From: Diphasiastrum complanatum
Taxonomy: Eukaryota > Streptophyta > Lycopodiopsida > Lycopodiales > Lycopodiaceae
Assembly: GCA_029204225.1 (NCBI GenBank)
Contig: CM055111.1
Location: 129,001 to 193,000, forward strand
Length of the DNA stretch: 64,000 bases
Direction: 5' to 3'
Under the pieces are notes generated by a model. That model did not search any database. It was not told the DNA's origin and worked only from the letters and a program-made list of their open reading frames with translations. Both the position numbers and the translations under genes were made by a program. Below are positions 11,129 to 21,285 of the stretch, piece after piece; position 1 is the first letter of the stretch, and each line of letters starts with the position of its first letter.

Positions 11129-11252
11129 ATTTTAGTTGAAATGTGGTCTGAATGAAGGAAACTCTCTCCCTCTCTCTCTCTCTTGGATGTTCGGTCTGTC
11201 TCACGGTCCCTAATATGCGGCCTAAATGCTCTCGGGTAACCGCAAACTGCAT

Positions 11253-11349
<97 letters not shown>

Positions 11350-11536
11350 CAGTCCCTATGCGGTTTTGTAAGTTTCGGCCTTACTATTGGTCATCACAAC
11401 TTTAACGATACGATTTGGAAGGTTGCAATTTCCTTCCTTTCAGACTTGGAATCGTTATGAACCACATGCTGGCCCTTTGCGGTGCTGTTGCGGTTTAGTT
11501 GAAATGTAGATTAGTTGAAATGTGGTCTGAATGAAG

Positions 11537-11578
<42 letters not shown>

Positions 11579-11660
11579 TGGATGCTCGCTCTGTCTCACG
11601 GTCCCTATGCGGCCTAAATGCTCTGGGTTAACCGCAAACCGCATGGTCTCTCTCTCTCTC
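11129..11660. repeat. Direct repeat pair ending in CT arrays
   Basis: A unit running from TAGTTGAAATGTGGTCTG through a CT tract, TCTCACGGTCCCTA, GCGGCCTAAATGCTCT, CCGCAAAC and GCATGGTC occurs at about 11130-11258 and again at 11512-11650. Copy spacing is about 383 bases. The first copy is followed by (CT)n at 11255-11310 and (CA)n at 11310-11342. The second contains (CT)n at 11541-11575. Confidence 0.85.
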
Positions 11661-11785
11661 TAATGTCACACACTAATGTCCCCCAAATGTCACACACTAA
11701 TGTCACACACTAGATCATCGGCTGCTATTGCCCATCAACGACGGGCACTCTTTACTAGTAATATTCTAAAATATTTTATGACCTT
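11656..11785. repeat. ATGTCACACACTA repeat cluster
   Basis: Four short copies of AATGTCACACACTA or close variants lie at 11665-11712, followed by AT-rich sequence with TAAAATATTTTA. Reverse-oriented GTGACATT words cluster at 15837-15912 next to TAAAATATTTTTA. The pair could mark two ends of one element, but proof is lacking. Confidence 0.45.
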
Positions 11786-12049
11786 TGTCGTGAATCAATT
11801 CTCTTCCTCCTGCCTTGCCTTACATCTTTTCTTATGTTCAAAATATTGTAGCTAGATGGTAGGATTGCTTCTGCATGCAGTGCCTGAGCTAGAAGACAAA
11901 GCTAGTCTTGGTAGATAATTATAACCTTTCAGTCATGAATCAGATCTCTTCAAGGAACAAAATGACTCTTCAATCTATGAAAGGAAACACTGCTTCTACA
12001 TGCGACACCTAAGCTTGCAGACAACGAAACTGGAAGACATATACGACAC

Positions 12050-12310
12050 CTGAGCTAGGAGACAACAGAAAGAAAGCATGCTCTTTAGAATCCGTGGTAG
12101 TAGTCCTGGGAAACCCCGCTTCTGTGAAAGGAGACATCGCTTTTGCATGCGGTACCTTAGCTAGTAGACATCCATAGAAAAAAAGAAGGCCCGCTCTTTA
12201 AAATCCGTGGACTAGAATCCGTAGACAGAAAGAACGCTTGCCCTTTAGAATCCGTGGATGAGAATCTGTAGAAAGAAAGAAAGCCCGCACTTTAGAATCT
12301 GTAAATCACA
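12050..12310. repeat. Degenerate minisatellite of about 40-50 bp
   Basis: The phrase GAAAGAAAGCCCGC-CTTTAGAATCCGTGGA recurs with variation near 12070, 12180, 12225 and 12265. A related GAGACATCGCTTTTGCATGCG phrase precedes it and recurs near 12000 and 12130. No coding potential is apparent. Confidence 0.7.
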
Positions 12311-12399
12311 AACCACTTTCTTCATGGCTGGAAGGAAAAAAAGCCATCCATTAAATGGATGTATAACAGACAGGTGAGAAACAAATGTATCACTGGCAG

Positions 12400-12494
12400 G
12401 TTACGAGAGAGAGAGAGAGATAGAGATGCGCAAAATAGTAGAGAGAAACCTAGGTAGAAGTGTGTATGTGCGTGAGAAAAGAGCGAGCAAGCGA

Positions 12495-12536
<42 letters not shown>

Positions 12537-12540
12537 CATG
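12400..12540. repeat. GA, CG and GA compound microsatellite
   Basis: GA runs at 12405-12422 and 12505-12534 are separated by a GAGCGAGCAAGCGAGCGCGCGCG-like alternating tract at about 12481-12504. Alternating purine-pyrimidine CG tracts are prone to left-handed DNA. This is the only such tract in the window. Confidence 0.85.
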
Positions 12541-12639
12541 CACGGTCACGGTGCCACGTAGCCCAATAAGGATGTACCTTAATGTGCAAACATTTGGGTT
12601 CATTACCCTTAACAAAATGTCATGTGGCCCCTTGCATTT

Positions 12640-12830
12640 GTACCCTAAGTAAAATTTGAAATGCTTGGCAAATTCAATTGCAATCGAGTGCTTTGAGAAC
12701 CCAATTTAAGATTAAGGTTCTAGGTCCAAATTTTGTACATTAGTTCGGCTTTGTTACATAGCTAGTCATTATATATGCCTTGGCAAATTTCAAGTGTAAT
12801 TGATTGCTTGTTGAGAAGCCCTAAGTTTTT
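12640..12830. repeat. Imperfect direct repeat of about 40 bp
   Basis: CTTGGCAAATTCAATTGCAA with a following GAGTGCTTTGAGAACCC recurs as CTTGGCAAATTTCAAGTGTA with GATTGCTTGTTGAGAAGCCC about 120 bases later. No gene is apparent. Confidence 0.55.
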
Positions 12831-12884
12831 AGGGTAATGGAGCTAATAAAAGAACATGAAAATGGAATACGAAATGAGAAATAA

Positions 12885-13005
12885 ACTTTAGCTTTGATGG
12901 AAGATCATAAACTTGTATATACAGAGTTCTGAGTGTGATCAATTTTGAAGTAATTTGTGGACTAATTCTATACATTTCTGATAGTAATCTTATAGTTTTT
13001 ATGGC
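12885..13005 (+). repeat. Dispersed repeat copy A
   Basis: The block around AGATCATAAACTTGTATATA, GATCAATTTTGAAGTAATTT and GTGGACTAATTCTATACATT matches the reverse complement of 45745-45860 with few differences. It has no coding potential. It is probably part of a non-autonomous element or an old LTR. Confidence 0.75.
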
Positions 13006-13219
13006 ATAGTAAGAATACTACACATATACATGTAGAATGCCAATCTGACACACCATGTAAGTTTTTTAATTTTTTCTGGCAATGTTTTCTTTAATATAAA
13101 GATTATTTATTAGAGTATCAAATGAGTTGACAATATTTTTTTCTTCACATAAAAATGCTTATTAATATTTTCATCTAGCTATAATTGTACATGTAGTACC
13201 TAAGAGGCAAACCAACTAA

Positions 13220-13456
13220 GAGATAGAGAGAGAGCATCGTGAGAACCATGAGTGAAGGAGATAGGAACCGTGAGAACCGCGAGAGAGAGAGAGAGAGAGA
13301 GAACCGTGAGTGAGAGAGAAAGAGGGAGAGCATCGTGAGAGAGAGAGAGAGAGCATCATTAAAGCACTGATACAGATGTTGTAGCAACCACCGTTGAGAG
13401 AGAGGAACCGTGAGAACCGTTGAGAACCATGAGTGAGAGAGGAACCGTGAGTGAGA

Positions 13457-13551
<95 letters not shown>

Positions 13552-13688
13552 ATCATTGAAGCACTGATACAGATGTTATAGCATCCACCGTTGAGAGAGA
13601 GGAACCGTGAGAACCGTGAGTGAGAGAGGAACCGTGAGAACCGTTGAGAACTGTGAGTGTGAGAGGAACCGTGAGTGAGAGAGGAACC

Positions 13689-13754
<66 letters not shown>

Positions 13755-13764
13755 CATGAGAACC

Positions 13765-13821
<57 letters not shown>

Positions 13822-14125
13822 GTGAGAACCATGAGAACCGCGATAGAGAGAGCACCGTGAGAACTGAGTGAGAGAGAAAGAGGGAGAGTATCCGAGAGAG
13901 AGCATCGTGAGAACCTTGAGTGAGTGAGAGAGAGAGAGAGAGAGAGAGATCATCGTGAGAACCATGAGTGAGAGAGAGAGAGAGACAGAGAGAGCATCGT
14001 GAGAATCGTGAGAGTGAGAGAGAGAAAAATCATGAGAACCATGAGTGAGAGAGAGGAACCATGAGAATCGTGAGTGAGAGAGGAACTGTGAGAACCGCGA
14101 GTGAGAGAGAGAGGGAGAGCATCGG
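13220..14125. repeat. GA arrays and GAACCGTGAG minisatellite, block 2
   Basis: Units such as GAGAACCGTGAGTGAGAGAG repeat for about 900 bases. Pure (GA)n runs lie at 13460-13550, 13691-13752 and 13768-13819. Two copies of GAAGCACTGATACAGATGTT (about 13360 and 13560) punctuate the array. Related sequence appears reversed at about 14345-14386. Confidence 0.95.
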
Positions 14126-14207
14126 TGCCTGACTTTCTACACGTAAGCAGGAATCTAGAGCGACTACATTATATAGCAAGTGATGCAGACCATAACGACT
14201 ACATACG

Positions 14208-14208
14208 G

Positions 14209-14247
<39 letters not shown>
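14208..14247. repeat. (CT)n(GT)n microsatellite
   Basis: A CT run at 14209-14233 passes directly into alternating GT to about 14247. The context is simple-sequence DNA with no gene. Confidence 0.9.
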
Positions 14248-14329
14248 CTGTCTCGCTCTCTCTACATACTCTCTCTCAGATTTCTTCGATTCATTTTGAA
14301 AAGGTAAGAAACATTTGTCAACGATTTGG

Positions 14330-14570
14330 TGTTATAATAATAGTGCTGGATGCTATAACATCTCCATCAGTGCTTCAACGATGGATGTTTCAACAATGGA
14401 TGTTTCAATGATTTGGTGTCATATCAATGATGGTTTCTACAATAACGATTTGGTGTTATAACGATGGTTCAACGATGTTTAAACGATCGTTCAACGATGT
14501 TTAAACGATCGTTCAACGATGGATGCTATAACATAATAACATTATTATTATAACGATGGTTAACCGCAAA
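14330..14570. repeat. AACGAT-rich tandem and palindromic repeats
   Basis: The words CAACGATG, GATTTGGTGTTATAACGAT and GATGCTATAACAT recur through the block. A 22-bp unit containing the palindromes GTTTAAAC and CGATCG is repeated twice in tandem at about 14470-14516. GGATGCTATAACATCT is the reverse complement of the minisatellite spacer near 13570. Confidence 0.8.
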
Positions 14571-14692
14571 CAACCTGATGGTCGCATTTTTCGGGGAGGG
14601 CCGAAGGGAGAAGTATCCGTGAGAACCAAAGGGAGAGGTGACCGTGAGAACCGTGAGGGCCGAAGGGAGGGGCAACCGTGAAAACTGTGTTG

Positions 14693-14932
<240 letters not shown>

Positions 14933-15480
14933 GCAACATAGAATAAAAGACATTGCACACGTTCTCAAATCCCTGATCAATGTGTTATTTATAAAATAGA
15001 TACAATTTGACAATAATTTGACAACAACAATTCGACAATTTGACAATTCAAAGATTATATTTTGTTCACAACACTTCCATGTACACTATTTTGATGAGAA
15101 TTGTCATTAGAGTCTTTGCAGCTGCTATCAACAAAATCTTTATCTCTAGAATCCCAGAAGCTACTAAACTGAGAAACTCAGCCATGAGCACCCTCAGCCG
15201 CGATGGTGATGAAGACCAGTGGGCTTCCTTGTCTGGTGATCTCAAATCTGGATTTATTTGTGAATATTCTTGCAAATATTGCTAATCTGGATCTTCCATG
15301 ACACCATAGATAAGATTGTCCTCGACCAACAAAGCATCATTGTCAACGACAACAAACCAAAAGTAAAAAAGATAGTCGTTCATCTCCCGATCCTCTCTTT
15401 CAGGGTTGAGGAGTACTTGGAAGAGAACATAAAGATAAAATATAAATATAGTATAATAAGGACAATCTAGGACGAAGGAG
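14933..15480. other. Unassigned DNA with a short open frame
   Basis: An 81-codon frame at 15040-15285 reads through GDEDQWASLSGDLKSGFICE, but I recognise no family and there is no supporting splice pattern. Repeated ACAATTTGACAA words lie at 15001-15050. It may be part of a dead element. Confidence 0.3.
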
Positions 15481-15925
15481 AAGGGATGGCAGGAGGAAGA
15501 GGAGTAGGAGGCCTGGCTTCAACAGAGATGGAAAAGCAAGGAGACGCTTCGCCCGCCATAGCTACCTATCAAAATACAATAAAAAAGAAGAGAGCAAGAA
15601 GACGAAGGAGGCTCGATGGAGAGAGAGGCCCGCATCCCGCCTGCTCGCGATTGAGAGAAAGAGAGAGATAATCAATTGAGAGAAAGAGGGAGCGCGCGCA
15701 TTCTAGGGAAAAAAGAATTTGAAATCGTGTGAGGGCATGCGCCCAAAAAAAAGAAGAAAAAATTGCTTCTACGTGTTATTTCTCACACGTATAGGACCTT
15801 TCTCACGTTTTTTTAGCTTTTTGCGTTGTAAAACGCGTGACATTCTATTGTGGGTAGAGCGTGACATTTTTGGCGGGCAGAGCGTGACATTTTTGAGGGC
15901 ATGGTGACATTCTCTCTCTAAAATA
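15481..15925. repeat. Purine-rich DNA with GTGACATT repeats
   Basis: 15481-15720 is a GA- and AAG-rich purine stretch with short GAGAGAAAGAG motifs. At 15837-15912 the word GCGTGACATTT recurs four times at roughly 20-25-base spacing. No gene was recognised. Confidence 0.6.
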
Positions 15926-16519
15926 TTTTTATTATATATGATCTAAGAGATGATTTGTGATCCACGGATTCAGATGGGTGACAAAGAAACCTAGAAGCCC
16001 TTTGACAAAACCTTGTGTTTTGAAGCTTTAGTTTGAGCTTAGATCATAGCATTTCTAGCCTTTCAAGCATTTTCATCCTTTTTGTTACAGGCAATTCAGC
16101 AGAGTTCCTTTTCATCTATTACTATTGCCTTTCTTCTTAGTTGTGATATGATCGAAAGAATGTAATCTAAGTATAAGAGTTTTTGCGGTTGACTTATGCT
16201 TCTTGTTGACGATAGCATTTACAGCAAGGGTTTATTGATTTTTGCAAATGCCATTGATTTCAGGAGTTTAGTGGAAGTCGACGTTACCAGCTTTTGTTCT
16301 TTCTTGTTGTGAAGAGAGTTGTTTGTGATCCACATATTCTAAAGGGCGATAGAGAAATTAAAGATTGGTCAGATCTTTCGCGTTAAGCATAGAAATTCAT
16401 TTTTGTGATTTTATAAGCATTAGCTTCTGATGGTTAAGATTAAAAAGTATTTATACACCATCCAAATGATGTCATTACCAACCAATGGGGTGCTAGAAAA
16501 TATGGCCTACAACTAGAAT
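15926..16519. other. Unassigned DNA with a short direct repeat
   Basis: TTTGTGATCCACGGATTC (15953) recurs as TTTGTGATCCACATATTC (16323), each followed by a similar GGTGACAAAGAAA or GGCGATAGAGAAA phrase. No coding family was recognised. Confidence 0.4.
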
Positions 16520-16524
16520 GGATG

Positions 16525-16765
16525 ACAGATGTCATTGCCATGCCGATTTTGCCCATCTTTGGGATCTATGTGAGTATCATGCCTTGGGCAATCAAGTTGG
16601 AAAACATTCAACATATAATCTTTGCAATTAAGACATAATGATGAAGTGATAGTTGTGAATTGCATGTTTAAGCTTAGACATCTTATGGATGAAACTATGA
16701 TGGAGCAGATCCTTAAGAAGATCATACTGAAAATGCATGAATATAAAATTTTTCAACCATTCCAA
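16525..16765 (+). pseudogene. GRAS-domain gene fragment
   Basis: Plus-strand frames give CEYHALGN, then WKTFNI, then LQLRHNDEVIVVNCMFKLRH followed by LMDETMM and ILKKIILKM. This matches the mid-to-late GRAS domain (leucine heptad II to PFYRE region), where family members read W-E-T-I/F, DEVLVVN and RL-R-L-DETV. Two frame changes or stops (TGA 16571, TAA 16616) and loss of both ends show it is a dead fragment. GRAS proteins are plant transcriptional regulators, here probably of the SCARECROW-like type. It abuts the transposase-like locus and may be a captured host piece (inference). Confidence 0.6.
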
Positions 16766-16801
16766 AAATTTTGTCGTAAGACGTACATGTTTTGTAAATC
16801 T

Positions 16802-18793
16802 TCAAACAAAAAAAAAATTACAAAAGTACCTTGCATGTCGTAAATCCTTTCCAATGTTATTTTTCTCAAACTGAAGCAAATTTTGTGTCGAAATATTTCT
16901 GTTCAAGTCCATTGCAATTTCTCTAGCCAATTTTTTGGCATGTGAAAGGGACCTTTGAGACAACAATGCATCAACTATGTCATTTTTTGTAGCATATGGA
17001 TCTGCATGTGTTGTCCTATTAAAAGCCTCCAAGTCTCGCAAACATTTTGCCAAAGATCCAATGGTGAGATTTGGATCTTATTTCCACAATCCCAATCCAA
17101 AGTGGCCAAATGCCTTTGGACCATGTCCATGCTTAAGCATACTCATAAGTGACAAAGGCATGAAATATGCTCCCGCTATAGCTTTTGGTTCTGGAACCAA
17201 TCGAGGAATGCTTGTTTTCTTTTGGTCCATTTTGTCGTGAATTATGCAAAGGTATTCATTTGGTTTCAGGCATGACAACAACCTATTACTGTAATATACA
17301 CTACAACAAGCACGTTGCATTTTCATGTGCTTTTGTTTTTCTTCAAGGTATTTAAGTCTTTCGGAGACCACCTTTGTAGATTGAAATTTCTCTTTTATGG
17401 ATGTGCACACATCACATCTTGAGAAACCATTGTTTGTTGCTATTTGAACCTCCTTAAAATCATTATTCCACAATCTACTCATTGTAGCTTGTGAGATGCC
17501 TTTGACATTCACCATTTCCAATTGACCATTGACTTTATTTTGAATGTCCTTTACCTTATACAGACTAGGAAGAACATATTGTGTGTCTCGAACTCCCATA
17601 TTAGTTGTTCGACACTTGTGTGGCATTCTATCTGCAGTTGTTTTTATGAACTCCCAAATTGCTCCTTTGGCTACAGTAACATGTCCATGTTCTCTGTAAT
17701 TTCACATGTTACCATGCATCCCTTTCACTGCACCCCTTTTCCATAGATGTTTGTATCTAAAAAATGAAGCTCTAGAAATACCGTGAATAATCCACCAAGC
17801 TTTCTCACAAATACCTCTTCCGTTATACATCATTTTTCTAGTTCCCATTGGTGCTGATGAAAATGAATCAAATACAAATGTTAATCGATCGTTATGTTGT
17901 TGCCCATAATAGGTCACGCGAGATGCGAAAACTTCTTTGCGGCTTGCTATTTGTCAACATTGCCCTTTGCAACAATCAATTGTGGAGACTGCCATGGCAC
18001 TAGAAATACCACATACCTTTATTTTCTCTTTGCTTCCATTGCCATGCATTGTAGCATGTCCTTGCCACAAAGCATGCACTTGGTAATTCAAACTATCTCC
18101 TTTGCTGAATTTAATTGCATTTGATCTTATAGCCACATTGAATCCTAATGGTGTATTCTTTGAAATGTTGAAATGCATGGACTGCAAATTTGGCATGACT
18201 CATCACATCCAAAGATTCCTCCGGTGACAAGGCCCTCCTCTTGATAGAACTATCAACTTGTAGCAGTGGAAAACCGTTGCTCATTTGCACATATGGTATG
18301 GACCATCAATACACATGATCTTCTTCTAGTTGTGTGTAACATGCTGGGCATTGACCAACAGTTGTCATGTATACAATTACACCAACCGAGTCCACACCCA
18401 GCTGCTCATTGCCGACAATGTCATGTGGTGAAACAAGCGACACAATAGGCTTTTCTAGAGTAATGGATTCGTCCCCACATTTATGTACCAATAAAACCTG
18501 TGTCCCAATCCAATCCCTTTGTTGAATGAAATTGTCACATTCCTTTATTTTAGATAAAATCTTTGGTCTTGTACATTTATCTTCAAAATTTGTCCTTTCA
18601 AAAACCTCCTCCTGTATCAATGAATTCCTCTACTTTTGCCAGACAATTTTGCCATCAAGCTCTAGAGCAACAATAGTGCTAGAGACATCATCAATGCAAT
18701 GTTTTTTCATTTCAGAAAGTGACCACAACATGTAGATACCAATGGCCTCTTCTATTGTCTCAGCACCCATTGTTGGAAAAGGGAGCTTTGCAA
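16802..18793 (-). pseudogene. Transposase-like gene (DUF7869-type), left copy
   Basis: Read leftwards from 18793, the frames give LPFPTMGAETIEEAIGIY, then DWIGTQVLLVHKCGDESITL, then VGQCPACYTQLEEDH. After many stops come GRGICEKAWWIIHGISRASF, FSRCDVCTSIKEK and YLCIIHDKMDQKKTSIPRL, then DPNLTIGSLAKCLRDLEAF. The order of CxKAWxxxHGxS, FxxCDxC and a D-x-MDQxKTxxP block followed by DPNLT recalls the eukaryotic transposase-like DUF7869 family (recalled, not searched). That family has a putative catalytic Asp in the D-MDQ block. Multiple stops and frameshifts make it a pseudogene. From 17286 to 18793 it is the inverted counterpart of 19799-21285. Confidence 0.65.
17286..18793. repeat. Left arm of an inverted repeat of about 1.5 kb
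   Basis: The sequence is the reverse complement of 19799-21285. A 113-residue segment shared by both arms differs at about nine positions. The outer edge is at TTACTGTAATATACAC and the inner edge at GGGAGCTTTGC. The loop between arms is about 1.0 kb. The arms carry the same pseudogene, head to head. Confidence 0.9.
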
Positions 18794-19020
18794 AATGAGA
18801 AAAACACAACACCTTTAATACAAAGGAACTTTGGAAGAGGTTTGTGAGGGGCTAGCTCCTTGCCAAATAGATGATAGAAATTGAGCAAAGAATACATGGC
18901 TAGAGATACAGAGGCATTTAATATGAAAGTGACAATCCATGTGATTGCGCCTTTATACAAGCCAAGCAGTTGAAGTGTTATCATAAAAAATGATAAGACT
19001 GGCCTTATAATCACAAATTG
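18788..19020 (-). pseudogene. TMEM184 / LAZ1-like (DUF300) exon fragment
   Basis: One minus-strand frame reads QFVIIRPVLSFFMITLQLLG, then three hydrophobic segments, then MYSLLNFYHLFGKELAPHKP and LPKFLCIKGVVFFSFCK. This is the signature middle of the TMEM184 / organic-solute-transporter-alpha family (plant LAZ1-like proteins): Q-F/Y-V-I/V-K/R-P, LLG-Y, a run ending FY, and P-KFL-K-VVF-S-W. An AG splice acceptor (CCTAG) precedes QFV, so it looks like one genuine exon. It ends exactly where the transposase-like arm begins, in a CAAAG shared with the right arm, and a missing base there disturbs the expected FWQ. Only one exon is present, so it is a captured fragment. Confidence 0.75.
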
Positions 19021-19645
19021 CTAGGTCCATTACTTCAAAAGTTTCAATGATTGTTGGTTCAAGGGAACTTCATGTGGCTGCAAGTAACAAACATTGTAAA
19101 CAATAAGTTGGAAGAAGGATCACAACAAAAATGAAGACATGAGGCCAAAGGAGAGCAAAAGCTGGAGAGTCAAATATTACAACACAAAAGCTTCAAAATC
19201 AACTTCTACACTCACAAATCGATGTACAACTTGATTTATAAGACAAAAAGAGTTTCAGTTTTGCACAAAAAGGAGCATCTAGCATGGTAAACATTTTGTC
19301 AAAACACGACATTCCGAGGGTAAAATTCACTGCCAAGATATATCAGAGCAAGTCTCTATATAACCAAATTTGATTCACACAAATATTTCTATGCTCATGA
19401 TGATTCTAGCTTTGTGAAGTCTTCTTGGAAACATTGGAAAGTCGATGCTTTAATGAAGCTAATCATTTATGGCTGTAACTCAGCAATTCACAAACGTGTA
19501 GAACTATGGTATCACTTGACAACTACATGTTGTGGGCCAAGTTTTATAATAAATATGTTGTTGATGTTGTGATTTAATGAGTGGTAGTTTTGTCAAACTT
19601 ACTTGGTCATGCATGCACATTTGCTAATGTTCTTTTTCAACCAGG
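19021..19645. other. Loop of the inverted repeat, unassigned
   Basis: Between the two head-to-head pseudogenes, apart from the TMEM184-like exon, no coding family is evident. AT-rich sequence ends in a TTTTTCAACCAG splice-acceptor-like tract at 19634-19646. If either pseudogene was once transcribed, its promoter or first intron should lie here or have been lost. Confidence 0.4.
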
Positions 19646-19646
19646 T

Positions 19647-21285
19647 TGTGGTTGGAGACCTAGTGGATCTACAATCCCATGGAGTTTTGTTAGCCTTAGG
19701 CAAGATTAAAAGCACATGTGCTGGAGATCTATGTCACTCTCAAAGAATAGAGAATGCCATGGCATGCGTGAGTGTGGAAAAAGGCTTGCAGTTTGATGCA
19801 AAGCTCCCTTTTCCAACAATGGGTGTTGAGACAATAGAAGAGGCCATTGGTACCTATGTGTTGTGGTCACTTTCTGAAATGAAATAACATTGCATTGATG
19901 ATGTCTCTAGCACTATTGTTGCTCAAGAGCTTGATGGCAAAATTGTCTGGCAAAAGCAGAGAAATGCATTGATACAGGAGGAGGTTTTTGAAAGGGCAAA
20001 TTTTGAAGATAAATGTACAAGAACAACGATTTTATCCAAAAGAAAACAATGTGACAGTTTCATTCAACGAAGGGATTGGATTGGGAGACATGTTTTATTG
20101 GTACATAAATGTGGGAATGAATCCATTACTCTCACCACATGACATTGTGGGCAATGAGCAGCTGGGTGTGGACTCGGTTGGTGTATTTGTATACTTGACA
20201 ACTGTTGGTCAATGCCTAGCATGTCACACACAACTAGAAGAAGATCATGTGTATGAATGGTCCATACCATGCGTGCAAACGAGCAACGGTTTTCCACTGC
20301 TACAAGTTGATAGTTCTATCAAGAGGAGGGCCTTGTCACCGGAGGAAGCCTTTGGATGTGATGAGTCATCAGAGATGCCAAATTTGTAGTCCATACATTT
20401 CAACATTTCAAAGAATGCACCATTAGGATTCAATGTGGCCATAAGATCAAATGCAACTAAATTCAGCAAAGGAGATAGTTTGTTTTACCAAGTGCATGCT
20501 TTGAGGCAAGGACATGCTACAATGCATGGCAAAGGAAGCAAAGATAAAATAAAGGTATGTGGTATTTCTAGTGTCATGGAAATCTCCACAATTGATTGTT
20601 GCAAAGGGCAGTGTTGCCAAATAGCAAGCCGCAAAGAAGTTTTTGAGTCTCGCGTGAACTATTATGGGCAACAACATAAGGATCGACTAACATTTGTATT
20701 TGATTCATTTTCATCAGCACCAATGGAAACTAGAAAAATGATGTATAACGGAAGAGGTATTTGTGAGAAAGCTTGGTGGATTATTCACGGTGTTTCTAGA
20801 GCTTCATTTTTTGGATACAAATATCTATGGAAAAGGGGTGTAGTGAAAGGGATGCATGGTAACGTGGGAAATTATAGAGAACATGGACATGTTACTACAG
20901 CCAAGGAAGCAATTTGGGAGTTCATAAAAACAACTGCAGATAGAATGCCAAACAAGTGTCGAACAACTAATATGGGAGTTCGAGACACACAATATGTTCT
21001 TCCCAGTGTGTATAAGGTAAAGGACATTCAAAATGAAGTCAATGGTCAATTGGAAATGGTGAATGTCAAAGGCATCTCACAAGCTACGATGAGTAGATTG
21101 TGGAATAATGATTTCAAGGAGGTTCAAATAGCAACAAACAATGGTTTCTCAAGATGTGATGTGTGCACATCCATAAAAGAGAAATTGCAATCTACAAAGG
21201 TGGTCTATGAAAGACCTAAATACCTTGAAGAAAAAGAAAAGCACATGAAAATGCAACGTGCTTGTTGTAGTGTATATTATAGTAG
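19647..21285 (+). pseudogene. Transposase-like gene (DUF7869-type), right copy
   Basis: An exon-like segment begins after TTTTTCAACCAG with VVVGDLVDLQSHGVLLALGK and runs to LPFPTMGVETIEEAIGTYVL. The first part recalls the plant Ptta/En-Spm-type transposase domain (weak). A TAA at 19885, then frames continue with DWIGRHVLLVHKCGNESITL and VGQCLACHTQLEEDHVYEWS. From 20435 an open frame holds GKGSKDKIKVCGISSVMEIS, YYGQQHKDRLTFVFDSFSSA, GRGICEKAWWIIHGVSRASF and FSRCDVCTSIKEK. The gene is cut at 21285, before the MDQxKT block, where a gypsy gag begins. It is better preserved than the left copy but still broken. Confidence 0.65.
19799..21285. repeat. Right arm of the inverted repeat of about 1.5 kb
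   Basis: It is the reverse complement of 17286-18793. It begins CAAAGCTCCCTTTTCCAACA, and a shared GCAAAG at the edge suggests microhomology. It ends at TATTATAGTAG, where the gypsy element starts. Confidence 0.9.

Noticed and set aside
17894-18450. Frames on the plus strand of the left inverted arm and on the minus strand of the right arm
   Set aside because: They mirror the pseudogene on the opposite strand and show no independent motif.
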